From Manduca sexta (taxonomy: Eukaryota > Arthropoda > Insecta > Lepidoptera > Sphingidae): a DNA stretch of 64,000 nt. Position 1 is the stretch's first letter. Each line of letters starts with the position of its first letter. The stretch is taken from the NCBI RefSeq assembly GCF_014839805.1, contig NC_051124.1:7254001-7318000 (forward strand), given 5' to 3'. The position numbers and the translations under genes were made by a program. The notes below the pieces were generated by a model. That model had not been told where the DNA came from. It saw nothing but the letters and a program-made list of their open reading frames with translations, and did not search any database. This document shows positions 28,401-40,400 of the stretch, piece after piece.

Positions 28401-31400
28401 TTAACAACTCACTCAGCAATCATGTAGAGAGAACTCGTGCGTTGTAATGCGAGCTTTGAGCTGTTTCATAAAGGTTACTCAGGTGGACGTGGCTTGCGTG
28501 GAATTCCTTTTATTTATGTCTTCTTTTAGTTTTATCACTGAATTTATGATTATGCGCTACAATTATTGTTTTGTTAGTAAATTTAATCTGCGCTGGATGT
28601 ATTAGGTACTCAGGTGCAATTTAGAATATTATCAAATAAGTGAGTGCCTCGGTGGATTAGTTGTACTGCATGCGCGGTACGGCAGCGCTCTGAGGTCCTG
28701 GATTCGATCCCGGCCAGGTAAAGTGGTGTTTAGGTTTTCTGCTCAATATCAGCTCGGAGTCTGAAATTTGTGCCCGATATAGCGATAGGCTCGCCCCCTA
28801 TCACATCATGGGACGGAACACACTTGGCAAAAAGTGGGTGCCCTGGTTGCGCCTCTGCATACCTCTTCGGGGATAAATGCGTGCTGTTGTATGTGTTAAA
28901 TAAATTAGAAGCACCAACTTGAAAAATAAAGCAACTAAGTGTAATAATTCATTACGAAATATATTTTAGGTAATCCACTATAGTATGAAAGTTAATAGAA
29001 CATCGTTTATTTTACACGTAAATTGAAAAAAAAACAATTAATGCGCGTGGTACGATGGATACACGATTCGCAAATATATGCACTCAAACCAGCTTATTGA
29101 AATATATACCTTACAGTTTAACAAAATAGAATTGCATTCTCTTTATGTACATCGATTACAACTAGTATAGCTTAACACAAAAAGCAATCAACGTATTTTC
29201 TATTGTGAAATGATGTCAACGGTTTATAATTTACTTGGTCCTTTTCTTGAATATTAAAGTGCATATTGTTCAACGTTCTTTGAAGCAGAAATCAATTTTC
29301 TCCCGTCCCCACGATGTCCGGCTTTGTGTTATAATGAAGCTTGACTATTAATATACATAATAGGGGGTTAGGTATAGAGTACATCGTTTTGCTTCGAAAT
29401 TTTTTAATGCTTGATATATATAAAAAAAAGCGGCGATAGCCTAGTTGGTTGTGTAACGGACTGTCGAGACGAATGTCCGCAGGTTCAAATCCCAAAGGCA
29501 CACACCTCTGAATTTTCTAAAGTTATGTGTGTATTCTTTGTGAATTATCGCTTGCTTTAACGGTGAAGGAAAACATCGTGAGGAAACCTGCATACCTAAG
29601 AAGTTCTCTATAGGAATGTTGAGGGTGTGTGAAGCAGTGGCGAAGCGTCCATACAAGCCGATTCCTACCGGGTTACCTTTTGTAAATTAATTAAAAATAA
29701 TAAAAGAAAAACATAACAAATATAACAAGAATAATAATAGTATACTCTAACAAGTCATCTTATACTTATTCAATTAAATCGACCCTTTAACGATAACGGT
29801 ACATAGTATCAATTCGTTAAATCGTAACTCGCGCGCAGTGCTCGCACCTTGTAGTGTTCGAAGGGAACCCGGCCGCGCATAGCTTCCCTCGCGATATTGT
29901 TGTCTCTTTCACACGCAGCGCGGTGTCTTTGTCTAATCTTTTGGAAGTGACGTAAAAATACATGTATGCGTGCGTGTATATGTACTTCAGGGTAACCCGA
30001 GAATCTGCGGCTTCATGTTGAGCTATTGGCGCGAATTTTTTTAATAATTTAGAATGTATTAATTAGTGTTTGTGTATACTTAGTGTGCGTTATTAATATT
30101 TGTTGGACTCTTTTAGGTACCTATGTTCAAAATAATATGTGATTATTTTTAAAATTTAGAGTTTAGATATGTGTTAGAAGGAAATTATTAAGTATTACGA
30201 TATTTTACTGATTTTATTTTTATTGTGAAATGCGTATTACATCTGTAGAAAAAATATTTCTTCGGGTTCCCTTTTGAAAATTTTCACCCTTCGCCACTGG
30301 TGTGAAGTCTACCAATCCGCACTAGGCCAGCGTGGTGGACTAATGCCTAAGCCCTCTCAGTAGTAGAGGAGGCCCGAATCCAGCAGTGGGACAGTATATA
30401 ATATAGGTCTGATATTATTATTATATATTATTATATAAAACGAAAGCTACAATAAATTAAGATTAAAATATAACATACTAACAGCATTGATGATAACAAG
30501 TTTATTATAATAAATAAGAAAGATAACTAACGCAGTTGCTTACGTAGTATGTAAACCGATAATAGATCAGATATCGGAGTTCAGGGATCTACAATGTTGA
30601 TATTCCTCAAAATTGAAATCTAATACGAAATATTATCGAATAGGGATTGAAACTAAGGACATCGTACATTTCATACTATTATTCATAATAACAGTAGCTT
30701 AACGCAACATACCTGAATAAAGATGAAAAACAAAATAACTCAAGATCTAAAATAACTTTTTGCCCTTTAAAACGCCTTATAATATTTTTACATCCACTCT
30801 AATGTCACGACATAAAGGTTATTGTCAAAAGGTCAGCTCGGCCGGTCTGTGGTGATTTCCAATTAGTACTGAAGTGATATCCATATGGTGCATTTCAGTG
30901 GACCTGTTCCTTTATCATGATCATAGTGGAATATTGTCTTAGTTTCTGTGACGTGCAAACGTGAGTTCTATTGTTTTGTATTGTGTTAGTATAAACATGT
31001 TTGTGAGGGTACTTGTTTTTGATATAAAACGCTGAGCGTTGACAGAACGGGGCCCATAATCGTTGATGTCCCCAAACATCTTCTCTCAGTGGCCGTCCTG
31101 AGCGGATGCCGTGGCCTGAGGGTCGCCCTCAGCATGGTCACTTAAGGGCTCGCAGTTCCTAAAGCACTCACCCGCAAGACCGGTGTGTTTGTATAAGACG
31201 GCCCTGCCAAGATAACAAAAAATAAAAAAAGACCGGTGCCATTGGTCGTTGAGTCGTATTGGTCGGTTGGTGAAATATTTGTGAAAGTTTTTGTGTGGTC
31301 GGTGATATTTCTTTTATTTCAATCAAAGTAGCTTTAGTATCTTCACAATTGTGTTAACATTTAAACGTATATATAATGTACATAGAGATAATACGTGATA

Positions 31401-34400
31401 ATAAATTGATTTTTGAAAGTTGGCTTTTTAACTTGGCTCGGTTTAATACACATGGTAAGTACGTTGTGGTAATAATGGCAACCAACATTGAGTCCGTTGA
31501 AACGCGCCAGAATTATATTTGCCTTGTATATTCTGACTTATGTTATGGTGGGTTTTTGAAAGTAATTATCTATGTACGTTGGTCGCTATTCTGCGAGATA
31601 CATAATATTTTAGCACACATACACACACACGCGCGCCTTTTGTCAGCGAAGATATAGGTAGAGGCGTAACTGGTGCAGGCACTTTCAGTCATATGTTTAC
31701 TGGTGGTAGGCCTCTCATATGTGAGAGTCCGTCTGGGTAGGTATCACCTCAATGTCTATTTCTGCCGTCGAGCAGCAGTGTGTAGTCGCTGCTCTGTGCC
31801 GGTTTGAAGCACTGTAGCCAGTAACTACTGGACATAATAAGATTTAACATCTCATCTCTAAGGATGGTGAGCGCAGTGGAATACCAAAAAATACTTTGTA
31901 ATTCAAGAATTAACAATTAAGTATCTACTATCTACCCAGACAGACTCTCACATATGAGAGACCTACCACCAGTACTGTGTTAAAAATGATTGAAAGGAAA
32001 TACGTGACCATAATATGAAATTCTTCGGAAATGTTCAGTCATCTCATAAATTCACAAGATAGGGGCGCAGCTGGCGATCTCAAGTTTTAATACCGGGCAA
32101 AGGTTTGCGATGCAGACGTACAAGTTCTAATACATGCAATGCAAGGAATCTGCTGCATGTCGGTTTTGAATTTAAATTATGAAAGAAAATATGAATGCCG
32201 CTGTGGCGTAGTTGGCAGAAAAATGATTGCGGTTTTGCGGTCTTGAGTTCGACTGTAGGTCGAGCAAAGTTCTGTTAGGTTTTCGATAGATAGGTGATAG
32301 GCTTGCCCTTATCCATGGGGTGAATATGGGGATATACATGATTCGTATGACAAAATTCCTAATATCCGATCTATATAATCTTAGGGTTGCATTTATAAAT
32401 GTAAGTCAGTTCCGCTCTCAAGTACGATAAAGCTGAGACGCTGACAAACAAATATCGGCATCTTAAGATAGCCGCTATTAAAGAAACTCATATTAACTAA
32501 CCTCAAATGATTATTAACAAACAGCATAATATTAAGTTTTAAGTCACAATATGTGGCTGTCTTTTGTTTATGTATTACCGCCAACTCAGCTGAGAAAAAG
32601 CTCTCAAATGACAGCTTAAGCCTGATTTATAAATAGTTCTATACATTATGTCCACTTGAAATGTAACTCAGAGGTGAATCTGATGCATTAATAAAGCCTT
32701 TATATCTTTTCGATATATAGTTTAATAAACAGCCAAATGAACGGAACGGAACGGACTGCCAAGACGAATGTCCGCAAGTTCAAGTCCCAAAGGGCACACA
32801 CCTCTGACTTTTCTAAAAAATCATGAGTGTATTCTTTGTGAATTTATCATTCGCTTTAACGGCGAAGGAAAACATCGTGAGGAAACCTGCACATCTGAGA
32901 AGTTCTCTATAGGAATTTCGAAGGTGTGTGAAGTCTACCAATCCGCACCAAGCCAGCGTGGTGGACTAAGGCCTAATCCCTGTCAGTAGTTGAAGAGGCC
33001 CGTGCTCAGCAGTGGGCAATTATATAATACAGGGCTGATATTATATTATTATATAAACAGCCAAATACCAACATTAATATCACCAACACTCATAAAAAAC
33101 CGCATTATTAACCCGTGCGTAATCCCAGAATTCATATAAAACTAAAAACATACAGTTAACCCTCCATAATCCAGCTTTGAATTCATCTGTGTCAAGCGGT
33201 GACGCTGTTTGCTTCGCGCCCGTACATTTCTGAGGCACGTACACACTAATAACCGTAGTCCGATGGGTATAATAGACCGTGTAATTACTACATCGCATAC
33301 AAGCCAAAACTATCTTAGTGTTACGTTATACGGGTTTATTGAAGTACATTTTTGTATGGATGTTTTTGATACGTGCTCGGTGGTTTGGTTAATGTTACGT
33401 GGAACGTTTAATGACGTCGTATTCTCTATTATTATTCCAGATGGATTTTAGTTAGCGGTGTATTTTGCTCGTCTATGTACTAAATTTATTTCTACTTTTA
33501 TATGATTTACTATTGGAGCTTATTTTATTTAATGCTTACTTTTATTAAGACATTTCGTGTTGTAATATTTGATTGCTTCGGTGGCGTAGTTGTATTGTGT
33601 ACACGGCATACCTCGCGGAGGTTCTGAATTCGAATCCGGCAGTCAGGCAAAGTAATATTGAGTTTTTATACTCAAATTCAGCCTGGAGTCTAGAATTTGT
33701 GCCCGATACAATAGGCTCGCACCCTATCACGCCATGGGTCGGAACAGACATGTCGAAGAGCGAATGCCTTGATTGCTCTTCTGCCTAACCCTCTGGGGAT
33801 AAAGGTGTGATGTATGGCATAGTACATTTTTTTGAAAATCCCTTGGGCTTGAGTATGAAAATAATTTGATCGATGTTCAATATAATCTGCGGATAGAAGC
33901 CAAGATGTGTATTTATCCTTGCCTCTAAAAGCCTTATTAATAAATACAACTGTGTTTCACTCTGACGTGCGATATCAACTGAGAGCCTGTCAATTTAAAG
34001 TTAGCATCTTAAGGTCGCTATTTAATAAACAGCTATCAATAATATCTCAAGTGATATCTTAAGTCATATGACGAATTTTGATAACTCAACGTAGTTTATT
34101 TAACAATGCCGACTCAGTTGAGAGCAAGCTCTTATATGATAACTTAAGCTTCGTTAATTACATTCAAGATATTAAATATCTACTTGAGATCCTACTTAAA
34201 GGTGAGATTGATTTTTTAAAACGGCAATAAAAGTAAATGTTGCAACTATTTAACCTTTAAAAGATGACGTCACAATTAGTTTTTATTTTTAAGTATAGAT
34301 ACAATACTTTATTTCAAAACGAAGCATTAGCCTTAAATAGAATAATCCTTTCTTAAGAAATAGAGGATCATCAAGGTTATCTTTAAGTAAAAGAAAGATA

Positions 34401-37400
34401 ACCGCTACAGTACATAATCGCTAGTATTTCTATACATTTCAGTGAGAATCCGAGAAATTAAATTAATAGAATGCTCTCAATGGGCACTGTTAATGCTGTA
34501 TTGTCACGGAAAATAGTAATTTGTAGTATAACAAAATGTTTACTTACATAATAGTTTACTATAGCTATCAATTTGCAAGGAAATTACTTTTATTTGTTCA
34601 GTATTGTTTGTATTGGGTATAGATAAATTAATGGTTTTGTTTCACTTGCTTTTCGTGGAAGCGTTTAGTTAGAGTTTGGTTGTAATTAAATTATAGCATT
34701 TTTTTGGAAGTTATAAGATGTTGTTTCAACTTTTGACCTTATATTGTTAGTTGTCGGTCCAGAATGTCTAGTAAATATTTTTTTTATTTTAAAAATTCAT
34801 AATTGTCCCCTCTTTAACTAGATATAGGGGAAATAAAAAAAAATGTAAAGATACTTAAACATATTGACGTGCAACTACTATGTTCTTATCTCTGCACCAC
34901 ACCTCAGGATGGTTGGTAGAGAATGCCTCTGGCATTAAGTTTACCTTTACATATAATCAATAAATAAATAAAAATATAAGTCATTATTATAAAAATGTCT
35001 TCGTTTATCTTACGCCTTATTGTCCCCGACTTGGAAGTTTCTAGTAATTTACATTTTCCTAGTATACAATGTTTTCGGCGTACCAATAATAAATACTCCC
35101 GCAGTTGTTTTCAGAGTAAATATTGTTTACTTATGTCAGACAGCATTTGCTTCGTCCCCGAAGTAACAAAAACTATGTTTTTCGAGTCATAAATAAGAGC
35201 AGTAAGATTCGTGAATTTATTTATTTAGAAATATACTAAGAAAATAATACACTGCCTTCTGAATTGTAAATAAGCGTTCCCTAAATTTTTGGATGATGAG
35301 CTATTACTAACCAGGCGCCGCAAAGTAGTCATCTTCTACGATCGTTAACGCTAAAAGAAAATAGAAAAAATGTATGAGAATGACATATCTTAACGATAAG
35401 TCTATCGTTAGGATATGTCATTCTCATATATAACATTAGCGTTAATGATTATAGGACTGTATCTCGACTAAAGCCACTGTATATATTATTTTGTTCGTAT
35501 ATGGACGTAATAATTGTCATTCGACATTGTGTATGTATGCTGTACAATGTTTATAATGAATTTATATATATACATCGGTCCTGTATTACGCACTGTACCA
35601 CTTTTGAGCATGGACCTCTTCAACTGCCTAGAGGTATAAGGCCTTAGTCTATTATTCTGGTCTAATGGAGATTGGCAGACATTACATACTCTCAAAATTC
35701 TTATAGAGAACTTCCCAGGTATACAGGTTTCCTCACGATGATTTCCTTCACCATTAGCAAGCGATAACTCACAAAGAATACACAATACAGTTTAGAAAAG
35801 TTAATGTTTATATGTTTGTATGTTTGTACCCTTAGGTTTTGAACCTATGGATTTTTGTCGTGGCAGTACGTTCTACTCCCAACTAGGCTATCACCGTTTT
35901 ATATATATAACAAGCTTTATTTATGGCTAATGTTATTTATATAATTCGAAAATAACCCTTTTTTAACAAGTACGGGGAGATAAATTACAATATTTTCAAG
36001 AAATGGTTTCATATAATAACGCAATGTCAAGATGACCGTGTATTTATTTTTATCAGAAAAATCCATGCGGCCGGAGTCGCTCTAATGCTATTAAAGCCGG
36101 AGATCCATGAGACTTGCATGCAACATGAATGCCTTCCTTGATACAATACGTGTTGTTTTGCAGCTGTCCTGCCCACACACCGATACCGCCGCCACCCCCG
36201 CCGCCTCCGCTTACCATACCTCCACATAGGTAAATAACAATACTAAATAAACACGACTACTATGCATGCATCCAATTAACCGCCATTTTCAAACGCAATT
36301 GCTATTTCGAACTATTTCAAAATGAACCAATCAGAACACGTTTTTTTGACAAGCTTCAAACGAGTTATTTTGATTGGTTCATTATCAGAATTTAATTGAC
36401 GATTAATATTAGAATCGTTTGTTCAAAACGACTGTAAATAGACTTTGCTTTACGTAATGAGAAATGTATTCAGAAATAATTATAAATAAGCAGTTCTGAG
36501 TAGACGTCAGAATTACAGAAGTGTTTCTGAGGAAAATCTAAGTTTAAGCCTATTGGTATGCATCCTTATAGTGGTATAGTGTACTTTTATTTTGACTTTT
36601 TAAAAAATGTACAAGTTTAATAATGTAAACTTCGCCATTGTCCATCTAAATCTAAACTTGCCTCAAATCTATCTCCTTTTCAGGACGAAACACGTCTCAT
36701 TTGCTCGCTCTCACACTCTCACGACGTTCGACGATTCCGTCATGCCGGCTGCCGTAGGAGGCAGTCGATTTAGGAGAGATTGTGAGAGGTTGATCGATGG
36801 TAGAGTTGTTAAGGTATGTAAAAGAGTTGAAGAAGTAATATTTTCAGAAAATATTAATATAAAAATCCATAGTTACACTTTTTAGTTGCAGTTGTGACTA
36901 GATTTATCCTAAATAAATATTATTGGTTCTCAGCAATTCTTAATTATTCATCTTGTAATCTCTTAGAAAATCATTTATCAGATCCCTTTAATTACACTGT
37001 AGATTGTGAATTAAACTAGTTAAGCAATGTTTTCTTCCAAATTTTATTTCAGCCTGAAGCGAAGCAGTACGCGACGCTGCCTGTGATGTTCCAGCCGTTT
37101 CCGCCGTATCCGCAATTCATAGCTGCGCAGGCGCCGGCGCCTATACACTACCCACCGCCGATCGCGCCGATGCCAACGCTACCGGCGACATCAGTGCCAA
37201 GACCTACGCAAACAGAACAACCTAAGGTTGTTGTACTAGGTAGGTATCATTATTCTTAACCTATAGTAAAGATCTCCTACCGTGTTAGTTTGGTCTTATG
37301 TAATTAAATTAGTTGAGCGTAAGCAGCAGTCCAACATTGAATAAGGATTAAGGACTCGAAAAGGACAGATATTACTAACATTGAATAATTAGATATTCTT

Positions 37401-40400
37401 TTCTACCTACTACTAATTATTATAATTGCTAAACTTTAATTAATTTCATTAACAATTTCAGATTCAATAAAGAAAGGAGTGATGCGGACACAAGCGACAC
37501 AGACTGAAGTATGTTTAGGAAGGAAACCATTACCACCTAACTACTTGTCACTTAGCCCACGAACTATTAAACGGGTAATTAGTGCTACAATAATAGAATG
37601 TGTTCCATTTGTCCCCATATTAATCTATATAAATATACAGGTTAAAATGGTGGCGGCTGGCGTTCAAACTAACGGATACACTGTAGGAGTAAGACGACTT
37701 ACCAAGTCTTTCTCGGAGGTAGGAGGTGATAGGTTAGCGGGTCGTGATAATCAAAGCGATATTCCCACTACTGTTGAAAGGTAAATAAACGACTTTTATA
37801 AAAATAGAAGGTAGAATAGAGTAGATTAATAAAGTAACATAACACTTACAGCTTCATAGGAAATGACCACGAAAAACTTCACAGGACACAGTCAGAAGAA
37901 CCGCCTAGGTCTCCTAGATCGCCGACCGCTATGATGCCTTCTTCACCTCTGATGCAAAGAGGCGACTCTGATGACGTCACTTCTTCTTCTGTAAAGTCTG
38001 TAGCTTCGTCACAAATAGACAAATCGTCGGAACTAAGCGCATTACAGAGGCAGGCGCAAGAGTACTTCCAACAAAACTTTCAATTTATTCACGAAAGTGA
38101 TAGAGATGATACTATAGATGACGATATAGAAACTATAGAGAAAAGTATGGCATTAAATCGCAGAAATTTAGAGTATCTACAGCAAGAAATAGCAAAACAA
38201 GCGAAAACCGATAAATCCCTTAGATCTATTCTGTCGAAAAGTACTAGCGATGCTTCACAGAAAACTATAAATTCTTCGCACCCATTCTCAAAGACTTCTA
38301 CATTCCAATCAGAACCTTCTACAGAAACTTCAGCTACAACGACAGATGATAGTGAAAAGAATGAAAAAGAAATCATCATAGACTTTGAACCGCGACCTGA
38401 TGATGAGGCTATACCTTTCACTACACTCCGCAGAAAATCAAGAAGAATGTTACAGAAAACGTTATCTGAGGGTGAAATTCTTCTCGATGTGTAAGTATTG
38501 CTCTTAATAATATTTGTTGAATTAATTACACACTAAATAAATAGATATAAAAAATCAAATATTACTTTTAGAAGAAAAACAGAATTACAAACGAACGGAG
38601 AAGGTGTAAAAGACGCTCCTCTAGTAATGTCAACGAGTCAAGAAAATATGACAAGAGAAGATAGGGAACGAGAAGCAATGTACAGACAATACATAGCTCA
38701 GAATTACAATCAAACTCCGATAAAAGACGAAGGAATATTCGGATTTGAACCCGATGGATCATTTAGGTAATATAATTTGCAGAAGTTACATGGCTAGTTT
38801 AAGCACAAACAGTACATTAGATTAAGCAACTCTACATTACACTAGCGCATCAATTCAACACTTCACAATTTCCAAAATTAAGTATAGTGCAATGCCTATC
38901 ACCTTTTATTCGACTGCTGCAACTAAGTAGTTTTAAAATGTATGCTTAGCTTGCATTCATTCTCATCCATGTATATCTCTTCATAGTTCTTCAGATGGGA
39001 ATGCACCATATGAAGACTTTCACGAAAAATATATTAGTTACAAGCATGAGCCATTTAGAAATCGAAGCGTAAGTTTCGAGGAACCAACAGAAATTACTAG
39101 TAAGAGGGATGCTATTACAACAAAGAGGTATGCACGACGCACATATTAGCTACTCTTTTTAATATTTTGCAAACGATTGGCAAAACTTGTGTTAGAGACG
39201 ATTCATTCTTTCGTAGTCTTAGAGTAAGGCCTGCCTAGATTTTAATTATAATGGAAGTTATAATCGAGGTAAATAATACAGTAATGACATATATAACCTC
39301 TTAGTTATAAACAATTTAAGTAAATGACAAGTTCCATAAAATTTTTTTTTCAGTACTGCTAAATCAAGCCCCGGTTCTCCGGAACCTACGCAGCCAGAAA
39401 CTGACGTGGAACATAAAACAAAGCGGGCAGTGATTTCAAATAACGTAACGACAATACCAGCGCCTTTAGAGAAATCGTCGCCTTGTGCATCAAACGAATC
39501 ACTTACAGTAGATCCTACAAGGTGGGTATTTGAATCTTTTCGTTAGTCTCTCTTCGAGCATGCTAGCTTACGTCAAATTCTTATAAAATATATATTTTCA
39601 GAGATCATTCTGATGGCATGTGGAATGAATCCCAAACAACAGTTCTTCAGATAGACTCTGGCACAGAAAATGGCACTGTTATCAGGTAAATAAATCTAAT
39701 ATCAAAAATATATTTACAAATACTTTCTATTATATTAAGCAAAACATAATTCAATCTCAATTTTGGAATTGCAGTTCGTCAGACCTGAGTTCTTTAGCTG
39801 CCTCGCCTGGAGCGCTAGCATTGTTAACTCCGACATCAAGACGAAAACAGCTTTTATTACTGCAACATCAGCAACGATCTTCTTTAGACACAGATGCTTT
39901 GGATGAAGAGTTTGATGCGTCACAGGTACTGTTTCCTAAACTTTTGTGATGTTTATTTATCTAGCCATCATAAAAACATATAATGAAATTAAGTATACTT
40001 ATATGCATATATTATAATTTCACCAGAGTCAGTCTCCTACATCTCCAAGAAACAAACTAGATACATCAAGCTCCAGTTCTGCACAGGCAAGAGCATCTTT
40101 GTCTCCACCAGCAGTTGTGCCAAGTGTTACTCTACCGATAACAAAACAGCCAACTATATCGAAAGCCATATCGCCAATAGCACCACCAAAAGTTAATCAT
40201 ACACCAGCGATTGCTATCACTCATCCAAGTTTAGATTTAGCAGATGTACCGTTTAAGAGAACGCCGAGTTTTATCAACAAAAAGCGAGAGAGAGCACTCA
40301 GTCCTTCCAGGCGAAGAGATTTACAACGAAAAGCAATGCAAAAGGAACCCAATGGTACAATACCGAATCAAATTAAAGAGTCACCGTCTGAACCTTCATT

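Larger units (their letters stand above)
25248..36163 (+). other. Intron 5 (10.9 kb), repeat-rich
   Basis: SINE B fragment (25285-25385), hairpin (25950-25982), repeat D (26690-26970), repeat C (27520-27745), SINE B (28645-28900), SINE A split by a hAT-type MITE (29430-30425), unclassified GC-rich patch (31040-31225), complete repeat D (31699-31973), tRNA-type SINE (32199-32345), a divergent repeat pair (32440-32690, 33990-34245), SINE A (32739-33055), SINE B (33574-33830), hairpin (35345-35450), SINE A (35573-35896) and a MITE F end (36003-36046). Confidence 0.65.

Noticed and set aside
38089..38421. Antisense open frame opposite exon 11
   Set aside because: Mirror of a Ser/Asp/Glu-rich coding exon on the plus strand; Ser/Phe/Val-rich shadow. 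The same applies to 40681-41067 and 41500-41703.
38995..39127. Use of the tcag acceptor at 38991-38994 for exon 13
   Set aside because: It shifts the frame and meets a stop within a few codons; the tcatag site eight bases upstream keeps the frame open.
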